Of a stretch of 64,000 nucleotides of DNA, positions 1 through 8,431 are shown piece by piece (within the stretch, counting starts at the first letter, position 1; each line of letters starts with the position of its first letter). Made by a program: the position numbers and the translations under genes. Origin of the DNA: Myxococcus eversor (lineage in GTDB: Bacteria; Myxococcota; Myxococcia; Myxococcales; Myxococcaceae); assembly GCF_010894455.1 (NCBI RefSeq), contig NZ_JAAIXY010000033.1:45653-109652 (forward strand), given 5' to 3'. The notes below the pieces were generated by a model that was not told the origin of the DNA, did no database searches, and saw only the letters and a program-made list of their open reading frames with translations.

Positions 1-3000
1 CAGCGCGTAGCCCTCCAGCCGCGCGAGCACCTCCGACAAGCCGAACGCCGAGAGGCTCACCACCTGTCGTCGCACCCGCACTCCCGCGGGGCGCGTCGTG
101 CCCGGCGCGGCCCACGCGATGCCGCCGTCCGGCTCCACGCGCTCCTCGTGGATGGCCACGCGTCCCAGTCCCTGGGGAATCGCCTTCACCACGGCCTCCA
201 ATGCGGCGACAGGCGAGTCCGCGAGCCCTTCCACCAGCAGCGCGCGCACCTCCATCCCGCGGTCCCGGGTGGCGAGCTGATGCGCGAGCCACTCCACCTC
301 GTCGCGCAGGCTCACCACCTTGGGACGACAGCGACGCAGTCGTTCCTCGGGGGACACCGGCAACGGCGCCGAGCCATAGACGGTCCGGGGGCGCAGTCCG
401 CCCCGTCCCCGGTTGCGCCTCCAGTTGTCCTGGTACCCGACGCGCTCCTCCTTGCCCGCGGGCTCCTCCGTCTCCATGAAGTCGCGGTCCGCCAGCTCGT
501 TCTCGCGGATGTCCAGGGCCTCCGCCGCCAGGCGCTCCAATCGCTCGCGAAGCTCCACCGCCTCGGGGCCACCGCGCGGAGTCTCGCCTTCGGAGGGGCG
601 CGGCTCGGCCGCCGCCAGTGCCTCCAGCCGCGCGGTCACCTCCTCCAGCATCCGAGCCACGCCGGGGAGTGTCCACGCGGTGGGGTCCTGTTCACGCGTC
701 CACGCGGGCTCTCGCATGAGCAGCTCCACCGACAGCCCCATGTCCTCGCCCCGGCGGAACAGCTCCACGCGGGCCAGGTCCTCGCCGCCGCGCCGCACCA
801 GGTGATGGGCCAGGGGCACGGTGAGGCGTCGCTCCAGCGCGCGCTTCAGGGGACGTGCGCCGTAGCGCGGGTCGTACGCCTGCTCCACCAGCAGGTCGAG
901 CAACGCGGACTCCACCTCCACCAGCACGTTGCCCCGGCGGATGCCCCGCCGCGACAGGAGCGACTCCAGGGCGTGCTCCACGACGACGCGCAGCGCGGCG
1001 GGCGTGAGCGAGCGGAAGGGCACCACGCGGTCCAGGCGGTTGAAGAACTCCGGACGGAAGAAGGCCCGCACCGAGGAGAGGTAGTGCGCCTCCGCGCCTT
1101 CGGGAGCGCGGTGGAAGCCCGTGCGGGCGGCGGCCTCGCGCACGCCCAGGTTGGACGTGAGCACCACCACCGCCTGCCGCGCGTCCACGGTGCGGCCCGC
1201 GCCGTCCGTCAGTCGCCCCTCGCCGAGGAACTGGAGGAGCGCGTCGAAGATGCGCGGGTGCGCCTTCTCCACCTCGTCGAACAGCACCACGCAGAACGGC
1301 TGGGTGCGCAGCGCCGTCGTCAGCTCGCCATCCGGCGCGCCGGGCAGACCCAAGAGGCGGGTGATGCTGGAGGCGGAGACGAACTCCGACATGTCGAAGC
1401 GGACCATCCGCTCCTCGCTGCCGAAGAGGGTGCGCGCCAGCGCCTTGGCCGTCTCCGTCTTGCCCACGCCGGTGGGCCCCACGAAGAGGTAGGTGGCCAG
1501 CGGTTTGTCCGGAGGCTGCAGCGAGCGCTGGAGCGTGAGGATGGCGTCCACCACGGCGGCGACGGCCTCCGGCTGTCCGGCCACCTGCGCGGTCAGCTCG
1601 CGCTCCAGCACCTCCCGGGGCTTCGGCGGCGCGCTGCCCAGCACGAAGTCCGGCAGGCCCGTCTGCGCGCGCATCGCGGCGGTGACGTCCTCCTCCGTGA
1701 AGCGGCGCACGTTCTGGTCCACCGTGCCCGGCCTCGCGAGCACCCGGCGCAAGAGCCGCACCGCCTTGCCCGGGAAGGACTCGTGCGCGACGAAGCGCTC
1801 CTGAAGGTCCAGCAGGGTCTCCAGCGCCAGGGGGGACAGGCGCACCGCGGGCCCGCCTTCGCCCGAGCCCTCCAGCTCCCGCAGCGTCCCCAGCAGGGCC
1901 GGCAGCGTCGTGCGCGGCTCCAGCGCGGGTACGTGCACCACGCGGAACAGCGAGGCGAGCGTGGGCGCCTCCTCGCGCACCCGCTCGAAGCGCTCGGGCG
2001 TGGACTCGGCCAGCACGGTCAGCTCGCCGCGCGCCATGTGGGGCTCCAGGAACTGCGCGACGTTGGTGCGCTCGCTGGAGGTGCGGCCCGCGTAGACGAG
2101 CGAGGCCAGGTCGTCCACGTAGAGCAGGTCGCCCACCTCCACCAGCTCCTTCACCACGCCCCGCGCGCGAGCCTCCCACTGGCCCACGTACATCATCCCC
2201 GCGATGAACTGATTGCCGTCCACGCGCCACACGTCCCGGCGCTGTCCCGCGGCGTCCTGGCGCGCGGTGAGCCGGCGCACCACCTCGTGCACCAGCGCCG
2301 TCTTGCCGGAGCCGGGAGGGCCCACCAGGACGATGGCCGCGCCCTCGCGGCCTTCCAGTGCGTCCACCACCTCGCGCACCAGCGCCTCGCGGCCGTAGCA
2401 GTGCTCCAGTCCGTCATCTCGCGCGGCGTGGCTCAGGTTGCGCGCCACCTCCCGCAGCTCGGTGAGCGTGAGGCGTCGGCGGTTGCGGCGGGCCTCGCGC
2501 TGCTCCGGCGTCTCCGGCGGGGGGCTCTTCGTCTCCTTCCCCGTGGTGCGGCGGCGCCTGGGTGGCTTGGGCGGCTTGGGCGGCGTCCGGGGGAGGATGG
2601 AGGGCGGATAGGCATCCACCTCCAGCAGCTCCAGTCGCTCGCGGCCCTGCGCCCAGAAGCCCTCCAGGTTCGTCAGCCCGTGCTCCAGGCACCACGCTCC
2701 CAGCCTGCGCCCGAGCGCGAGGGGCAGGGCCTCCGTGTCGGGAATCGCGAAGCGGGCCTCCGCGAGCCGCGTGGGCGTCACCACCCAGAAGTCATCCCGA
2801 GGCCACTTCTCCAGCAGCACGGCCATGCGGCCCTTGAGCACGACGCGCAGGCCCTTCTCGCGGTCTCTCACGTCGATGTCTACCTTCACGTGCTTGAGCG
2901 CCAGGTGGGGCGGCAGCTGGTAGCTGGCCACGCGCGACGGGTGCTCCTTCTCGAAGCGCTCCATGACGGCGAGCGCCAGGTCGTCCCTCAATGAGGACAG

Positions 3001-3102
3001 GCTGGGACCCACGCGGTGGATTCGAGGCCAGAAGGCGGGGACCCACGCCTCGACGAGACGGCCGCCCAGGGGCGCGACGACCAGGGGGAGTTTGAGTTCC
3101 AT
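1..3102 (-). CDS. ClpA/B-type double-AAA+ ATPase, 3' end outside the window
   Basis: An open frame of 1034 codons runs from ATG at 3102 to the left edge with no stop, so the C-terminus is missing. After a non-canonical N-terminal region of about 165 residues and a Pro/Arg-rich linker, AAA1 has Walker A GPPGSGKT at residue 261, but its Walker B reads LLYVDDLAS instead of the usual DEAH. AAA2 has Walker A GPTGVGKTE at 542 and an intact VVLFDEVEKAHP. The ClpB small domain follows (YDPRYGARPLKRALE). The last 200 or so residues are helical and then alternate beta/helix (MEVRALLVEGLADSP, LSAFGLSEVLARLEG). They resemble, weakly, the release-factor-like tail of the upstream gene. The start lies 2 bp after that gene's stop, so the two are co-transcribed. 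ATP-driven protein unfolding or remodelling is inferred from family; the substrate is unknown. Confidence 0.85.
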   Translation of the reverse strand, partial: MELKLPLVVAPLGGRLVEAWVPAFWPRIHRVGPSLSSLRDDLALAVMERFEKEHPSRVASYQLPPHLALKHVKVDIDVRDREKGLRVVLKGRMAVLLEKWPRDDFWVVTPTRLAEARFAIPDTEALPLALGRRLGAWCLEHGLTNLEGFWAQGRERLELLEVDAYPPSILPRTPPKPPKPPRRRRTTGKETKSPPPETPEQREARRNRRRLTLTELREVARNLSHAARDDGLEHCYGREALVREVVDALEGREGAAIVLVGPPGSGKTALVHEVVRRLTARQDAAGQRRDVWRVDGNQFIAGMMYVGQWEARARGVVKELVEVGDLLYVDDLASLVYAGRTSSERTNVAQFLEPHMARGELTVLAESTPERFERVREEAPTLASLFRVVHVPALEPRTTLPALLGTLRELEGSGEGGPAVRLSPLALETLLDLQERFVAHESFPGKAVRLLRRVLARPGTVDQNVRRFTEEDVTAAMRAQTGLPDFVLGSAPPKPREVLERELTAQVAGQPEAVAAVVDAILTLQRSLQPPDKPLATYLFVGPTGVGKTETAKALARTLFGSEERMVRFDMSEFVSASSITRLLGLPGAPDGELTTALRTQPFCVVLFDEVEKAHPRIFDALLQFLGEGRLTDGAGRTVDARQAVVVLTSNLGVREAAARTGFHRAPEGAEAHYLSSVRAFFRPEFFNRLDRVVPFRSLTPAALRVVVEHALESLLSRRGIRRGNVLVEVESALLDLLVEQAYDPRYGARPLKRALERRLTVPLAHHLVRRGGEDLARVELFRRGEDMGLSVELLMREPAWTREQDPTAWTLPGVARMLEEVTARLEALAAAEPRPSEGETPRGGPEAVELRERLERLAAEALDIRENELADRDFMETEEPAGKEERVGYQDNWRRNRGRGGLRPRTVYGSAPLPVSPEERLRRCRPKVVSLRDEVEWLAHQLATRDRGMEVRALLVEGLADSPVAALEAVVKAIPQGLGRVAIHEERVEPDGGIAWAAPGTTRPAGVRVRRQVVSLSAFGLSEVLARLEGYAL

Positions 3103-3104
3103 GG

Positions 3105-6100
3105 TCAGTCCTCCTCCGTCTCGCCGAACACACGCCAGTTCATCCAGGGCTCCAACAAGGAATCCAACTCCAGGCCTCCGCCGCCGTAGCGCACGCGGGT
3201 TCCGGTGCGCATGTCCTCCACCGAGCCGCCCGCGGTGTCCGTCGAGCCCGGACGGATTCGCCGGACCTCGGTCTTCGGCAGCTGCGCCTCCAGCTTCTCC
3301 CACTCGGGCAGCACGTCCCGGCTGCGAGGATTGGCGGTGAAGAGCGCGCGCACCAGCGCCGCCTGACTGCCCTCCACGAAGCGGTGTACGCCGTGCTCGG
3401 CGGAGAGCAGCAACGGGCGCGTCTCGCCGGAGATCTGAATGGCATATGCCAAGGGCGTGGGCTGGAGGTCCAGCAGCTCATCCACCCTCGGGTAGACCCA
3501 ATCCGGCGGAGGGGGAATGCGTGGCGCCTTCGCTCCGTCCGCGGGCTTGGGCGTCCAGAGCAGGGCGCGCTGGAAGGCGAGCGAGTAGCGGTTGCACCAG
3601 CGCTCATAGATTTTCGCCAGGAAACAGAGCTGCGGCCACGCGCCACGGCCAGGCACCAGTATCAGGGTGGCGCCTCGCGAGTAGTGGTAGAGGCTGGAGT
3701 AGAGCCGCTCCCTCAAGGGCTGGAACGTGGAACGCAGCGTGGCCACGTCGCGCGCGAGCGACTCCGCCTGACCCACCGCGCGTGACAGGTGGGCCTCGAA
3801 GAGCAGGTCTTCGATGGCCTCCGTCTGCTGCGAGCACTCACGGAAGGCCTTGTCCAGCTCGCGGGCGTCTCCGGCCTTCCTCGCGGCCTCCTTCGCCAGC
3901 GAGCGCTCCTCCCAGTACGAGGCCTGTCGGGACACCTTGTCGAAGACCGCCAGCTCCCGCCGCAACGCAATCATGGGAGGCGAGCGGCTCCAGCGCTGCA
4001 CCTCCGCGCGCAGCGTGGCGGCGTCCTCCAGGACCTGTTCGATGGCCTGCCGTCCCACGCCCTCCGCCGCGCCGCCCACCGCCTCCGCGCGCAACGCAAG
4101 CCCGCCGTCTCCAGCCTCCGCGTGCAGCACGACGGGCCCCGTCTTTGGATGTGCCGCGAGCCATGCCGCCACCGGCACCACCAGCTCCCTCTCCAGCGCG
4201 CGCTTCAGGGGCCGCGCGCCGTAGCGCGGGTCGAAGCCGCGCGCCGACAGCCAGTCCAGCGCGGACTCGGAGACGACGAGGCTGGCGTCATGGCGAGACA
4301 GCCCGGCTCGCTTCCGGATGGCGTCCACCTCGCGCACCACCAGCTTGCGCAGCAGCTCCTCGGAGAGCGGCGAGAAGACGACGGTGTCGTCGAGGCGATT
4401 GAACAGCTCCGGACGGAAGAATCTCTGCACCTCCGCCAGGTAGTGCGTGCGCAGCGCGGCGACGTCGGGCACGCCGCCCAGCGAGTCGAAGCCCACGCGC
4501 GCGCGCCACGTGTCCGCGCCCAGGTTGCTGGTGAGCACGAGCACGGCGTTGCGGAAGTCGGTGAAGCGGCCGGACGCGTCGGTGAGGCGCCCCTCGCCGA
4601 GCACGCCCAGGAGCGCGTCGTGCACGGCGGGGTGGGCCTTCTCGATTTCGTCCAGCAGCACCACGCAGAAGGGCTGGCGGCGCACGGCCGCGGAGAGGTA
4701 GCCCGGCGTCGCGCCGTCGCCCAAGAGGCGCAGCAGCGCGTCCGGCCCCGCGTACTCGCCCATGTCCAGGCGCACCATGCGCTCGCGCGAGCCGAAGAGC
4801 AGCTCCGCCAGGGCCTTGGACAGCTCCGTCTTGCCCACGCCGGTGGGGCCCACGAAGAGCAGCACACCCAGCGGCCTGCGCGTGTCGGCGAGCCCCGCCT
4901 TGAGGACGGACACCACGGAGGAGACGCGCTCCACCGCGGCCTGCTGTCCCAGCACGCGCGTGGTGAGGAACGCACGGACCTGGGCCGGCTCCAGTGGCAT
5001 GTCGTCGCGCAGCAGCGCCTCGGGGATGCCGGACTCGGACGCGAACTGGCGCACGGCGTCCAGCCGGATGACCCGGGGCTGGGCCGCGTGGGCGCACGTC
5101 GCAATCAGCCTGCGGAGGAAGGCCACCGCGTTTCCCACCTGCGCGCCATAGGGCAGGAAGCGACGACACAGGAAGCGGCACTCCTCCAGCGCCTCGGGCA
5201 GCACCTCCAGGGGCGTGGTGCTCGGAGTGTCCTGGGCCACGCGCGTCAGGATGCGGGCGAGCGCCTCCGGTGTCGGCTCCTCCACGCGGACGACGGAGAA
5301 CAAGCGGGCGAAGCTGGCGTTGCGGCGCTCCACCTGGGCCCAGGCCTCGGGAGTGGCCTCGGCCACCACGGACACCTCGCGGGTGACGAGCAGCGGCAGG
5401 AGGAGCTGGGCCACGTTCTGGTCGCTGTGCGCGCTCTTGCCCGCGTCGAGCAGGTCGATGGCGTGGCCCAGCGAGAGGATGGCGCGGGACTCATTCGCCT
5501 CGCGGAAGGACTTCAGCACCTGCTGCTGCCAGTCGCCCCACATGCCCTCGCCGGCGATGAGGCGACTGCCGTCGACGAAGAAGAAGGGACGGGCCTTCTC
5601 GGCGGGAGTGGCGGTGGAGGCCTGGAGCGCCTCCGCGAGCGCATGGAGGACCGCGGACTTGCCCACGCCCGAGGGGCCCACCAGCACCACGGCCTCCGCG
5701 TCCTTCGCGGCCAGCCGGGCTCGCAGCAGCGTCACCAGGGCATCCTGCTCATAGGCGGGGTCGAGCTGTCCCTCGGTCGCCAGCCGATGCCAGGGCACCG
5801 CGATGCGGTCCAGCGTGGGCGTGGGCGGCGGCTTCTCCGGCTTCGCCCCTGGCTCGCGACGGCGGGAGCGCTTTCGGGGCTCCCACGTGTCTTCGTCGAG
5901 CGCGTCCTCGTCTTCCTCATCGATGCTTATCGAGAGGCCCGAGGTGGGGGGCGGCTCTTCGGGCGCCGCGTCCGGTGGGCGGGGAGGCGGGCGGATATCC
6001 AGGTGGAGCTGGCGAGGGGTGAGGGCCGACAGTCGCGTCGGCGTGGCCTCCACCTCCAGGTCAATCAGGGCCTCGCCACCGTCCGCGCGCAGGGAGAGGA

Positions 6101-6521
6101 GCCGCGCATCGGGGAGTCCTTCCAACTGTTCGCGCAGTCGCTCGGCGGCATCCTCGGGCACCTTCTTGCCCTGGAACCACAGGTGCGTCTCCAGCCGGGG
6201 CGCATGCAGTCCGAGATAGGACTGGTGCGTGGGCGCGACGGCGGAGGCGAAGGTGAGGGGCGCGAGGGTGTTCTCTTCGGTGCCCCAGACGGGAATCGCG
6301 TCCAGCTCCAGCGTGTGCAGCGTGCCTCCCGTCGCGGCGATGAACTCAGGTACGCGACGCGGATGGATGCGGGTGAGCTGGTCATCCAGCGCGAGCGTCA
6401 ACTCCTCGGTGGCCTTCTCCAAGGTGTCCGCGTGCACCGCGAGATGAGGCAGGGACAGGGGTGTGAGCGTCACTCGACCGCTGGCGTGACGCTGCACCCA
6501 GCACTGGAAGCGAAAGTTCAT
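3105..6521 (-). CDS. ClpA/B-type double-AAA+ ATPase fused to a release-factor-like domain
   Basis: The 1138-residue protein has an unusual N-terminal region (1-185) and an acidic/Pro linker. AAA1 has Walker A GPSGVGKS at 282, but the Walker B position reads LSLGHAIDLLD, lacking the Asp-Glu pair. AAA2 is intact: GPTGVGKTE at 558, VVLLDEIEKAHP, and the C-terminal YGARPLKRALE motif. Residues about 840-1138 follow the order of a class I release factor core: a long helical hairpin, a strand and helix (LILVPGRGAWPQLCF then KIYERW), AEHGVHRFVEG with GVHR at 1044-1047, and DTAGGSVEDMRTGTRVRYGG, where the GGQ position (1098-1100) is GGS. The SPF codon-recognition motif is not seen. The fusion is read from sequence; a ribosome-linked unfoldase role is inference. 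It is first gene of a two-gene operon, divergent from 6665. Confidence 0.85.
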   Translation of the reverse strand: MNFRFQCWVQRHASGRVTLTPLSLPHLAVHADTLEKATEELTLALDDQLTRIHPRRVPEFIAATGGTLHTLELDAIPVWGTEENTLAPLTFASAVAPTHQSYLGLHAPRLETHLWFQGKKVPEDAAERLREQLEGLPDARLLSLRADGGEALIDLEVEATPTRLSALTPRQLHLDIRPPPRPPDAAPEEPPPTSGLSISIDEEDEDALDEDTWEPRKRSRRREPGAKPEKPPPTPTLDRIAVPWHRLATEGQLDPAYEQDALVTLLRARLAAKDAEAVVLVGPSGVGKSAVLHALAEALQASTATPAEKARPFFFVDGSRLIAGEGMWGDWQQQVLKSFREANESRAILSLGHAIDLLDAGKSAHSDQNVAQLLLPLLVTREVSVVAEATPEAWAQVERRNASFARLFSVVRVEEPTPEALARILTRVAQDTPSTTPLEVLPEALEECRFLCRRFLPYGAQVGNAVAFLRRLIATCAHAAQPRVIRLDAVRQFASESGIPEALLRDDMPLEPAQVRAFLTTRVLGQQAAVERVSSVVSVLKAGLADTRRPLGVLLFVGPTGVGKTELSKALAELLFGSRERMVRLDMGEYAGPDALLRLLGDGATPGYLSAAVRRQPFCVVLLDEIEKAHPAVHDALLGVLGEGRLTDASGRFTDFRNAVLVLTSNLGADTWRARVGFDSLGGVPDVAALRTHYLAEVQRFFRPELFNRLDDTVVFSPLSEELLRKLVVREVDAIRKRAGLSRHDASLVVSESALDWLSARGFDPRYGARPLKRALERELVVPVAAWLAAHPKTGPVVLHAEAGDGGLALRAEAVGGAAEGVGRQAIEQVLEDAATLRAEVQRWSRSPPMIALRRELAVFDKVSRQASYWEERSLAKEAARKAGDARELDKAFRECSQQTEAIEDLLFEAHLSRAVGQAESLARDVATLRSTFQPLRERLYSSLYHYSRGATLILVPGRGAWPQLCFLAKIYERWCNRYSLAFQRALLWTPKPADGAKAPRIPPPPDWVYPRVDELLDLQPTPLAYAIQISGETRPLLLSAEHGVHRFVEGSQAALVRALFTANPRSRDVLPEWEKLEAQLPKTEVRRIRPGSTDTAGGSVEDMRTGTRVRYGGGGLELDSLLEPWMNWRVFGETEED

Positions 6522-6664
6522 GGAGTGTGCTCAGGCTAACATGGGGCGGCGCAGGGACGACGAGTGCCGAGCGTGGCTGACGCGCTCCGTCGCGTGCATT
6601 GTTCCCCACGCGCTGGACAGTCGGGGAGGTTCGGCGGGATCCTCACTCCATCGAGAGGTGCGAG

Positions 6665-8425
6665 ATGGAAGACGCCTGTTCGAGGTTGGTCGAATCCGTC
6701 AGGAACGCCATCCTCGGGGACGGGCGGCTGCTCCAGGGGCCCTACGGGCCGCGCCGGCTCACCTACGCGGACCATGCCGCCTCCGGGCGCTCGCTGGGCT
6801 TCATCGAGGACTTCATCCGCGAGCACGTCCTCCCGCTCTACGCCAACACGCATACGGAGACGTCGGGCACGGGCGCCCAGACGACGCGCTATCGCGAGGA
6901 CGCGCGGGAGCTCATCCACCGCGCGGTGGGAGGCGGGCCCGACGACGTCGTCCTCTTCTGCGGCTCCGGTGCGACGGCCGCCATCTGCAAGCTCATCGAC
7001 ATCCTCAACCTGCGCATCCCCGCGGACCTGGATGCGAGGTTCGACTTGAGCTCGCGCATTCCGCTCGAGCAGCGCCCCGTCGTCTTCGTGGGCCCCTACG
7101 AGCACCACAGCAATGACCTGCCCTGGCGCGAGTCCATCGCGGAGGTCATCACCATCGACGAGGACGCTGACGGGCGCATCGACCCGGCCCACCTGGAGCG
7201 CGAGCTGGTGCGCTATCAGGACCGGCCGCTGCGCATCGGCAGCTTCTCGGCGGCGAGCAACGTGACGGGCATCCTCAGCGACCAGGAGGAGATCGGCGCG
7301 CTCCTGCGTCGGCATGGAGCGCTCTGCTTCTGGGACTTCGCGGCGGCGGGGCCGTATGTCCACGTCGACATGAACGGGCGGGAGGAGGGCCCCGCGAGGG
7401 CGTGCGTGCGCAAGGACGCCGCGTTCCTGTCGCCACACAAGTTCATCGGCGGGCCGGGCACGACGGGGGTGCTCGTCGTCAAGCGGTGGCTGCTGGGCAA
7501 TCGCATCCCGACCGTGCCCGGCGGAGGCACCGTGTCGTACGTGAGTGGCCGCGCGCACGTGTATCAGCTCGACCCCGTGCATCGCGAGGAAGGGGGCACG
7601 CCCGCCATCGTCGAATCGATTCGCGCGGGCCTGGTCTTCCAGCTCCGCGAGGCGGTGGGCGTGGAGGCCATCGACGCGCGGGAGCAGGACTTCTCCCAGC
7701 GGGCCCTCGCGCGCTGGGGCGCCAATCCCAACCTGCGCATTCTCGGCAACCCGCTGCTCCGGCGTCTGCCCATCTTCAGCTTCCTGGTTCGATACGGGGA
7801 CGCGTACCTCCACCACAACTTCGTGGTGGCCCTGCTCAACGACTTGTTCGGCATCCAGGCGCGCGGAGGATGCTCCTGCGCGGGGCCCTATGGCCACCGG
7901 TTGCTGGGCATCGACTCCGTCACCAGCCACCGCTTCCAGGACGTCATCCTGCGAGGCACGGATGGCGTGAAGCCCGGCTGGGTGAGGCTGGGCTTCAACT
8001 ACTTCCTCTCCGAGACGACCTTCGGCTTCCTGCTGGATGCCGTGGACTTCGTCGCCCAGGAGGGCTGGAAGCTCCTGCCGCACTACGTGCTCGAGCCCTC
8101 CACCGGACAGTGGCGCCACCGCGACCACGCGCGGAGACTGGGACGGCTGAGCGACGTCACCTACGCGAGCGGCGAGTGCGCCTTCCCGTCTCCGGGGCCC
8201 TCCGCGCCGGAGCGGGAGCTGGAGGACTACCTCGCGCGGGCCCATCGCGTCGTCGAGCAGGCGCTCCACGAGGTGGGCGACAGGACGGTGGAGGACGCTC
8301 CGCTCACACCAGAGGCGGAGCGCCTTCGCTGGTTCCCGCTGCCCTCCGAGGTGCTGGAGGTGCTCCAGCGCGAGCACGCCGGCACGACGTCAGAGGCCCC
8401 CTTCCGACTCCAGGGGGCCCCATGA
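6665..8425 (+). CDS. Class V aminotransferase-fold PLP enzyme
   Basis: The product has 586 residues, and ATG 6665 is chosen because GAGAGG lies 8 bases upstream. The fold type I class V pattern is clear: a DHAASGR opening near residue 38, a glycine-rich FCGSGATAA stretch for the PLP phosphate, an aspartate in FWDFAA, and the PLP lysine in LSPHKFIGGPGTTG. A GGCSCAGPYGH motif near 400 keeps cysteines in the position where cysteine desulfurases carry their catalytic cysteine. The protein is longer than SufS/IscS (about 400) because of a C-terminal extension of roughly 140 residues. It could be a desulfurase-like or lyase-type enzyme; substrate unknown. It stands alone, divergent from the AAA+ pair and convergent with the next gene, whose stop is 6 bp away. 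Confidence 0.8.
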   Translation: MEDACSRLVESVRNAILGDGRLLQGPYGPRRLTYADHAASGRSLGFIEDFIREHVLPLYANTHTETSGTGAQTTRYREDARELIHRAVGGGPDDVVLFCGSGATAAICKLIDILNLRIPADLDARFDLSSRIPLEQRPVVFVGPYEHHSNDLPWRESIAEVITIDEDADGRIDPAHLERELVRYQDRPLRIGSFSAASNVTGILSDQEEIGALLRRHGALCFWDFAAAGPYVHVDMNGREEGPARACVRKDAAFLSPHKFIGGPGTTGVLVVKRWLLGNRIPTVPGGGTVSYVSGRAHVYQLDPVHREEGGTPAIVESIRAGLVFQLREAVGVEAIDAREQDFSQRALARWGANPNLRILGNPLLRRLPIFSFLVRYGDAYLHHNFVVALLNDLFGIQARGGCSCAGPYGHRLLGIDSVTSHRFQDVILRGTDGVKPGWVRLGFNYFLSETTFGFLLDAVDFVAQEGWKLLPHYVLEPSTGQWRHRDHARRLGRLSDVTYASGECAFPSPGPSAPERELEDYLARAHRVVEQALHEVGDRTVEDAPLTPEAERLRWFPLPSEVLEVLQREHAGTTSEAPFRLQGAP

Positions 8426-8431
8426 GTCACC

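Noticed and set aside
148..2994. Long plus-strand open frame of more than 900 codons opposite the first AAA+ gene
   Set aside because: It is opposite a gene with clear AAA+ motifs, its translation is His/Arg/Leu/Gln-rich without any domain, and long antisense frames are expected in DNA with G/C-rich third positions. Similar frames at 3789-6539, 22653-25400 (minus) and 48596-51277 were discarded for the same reason.
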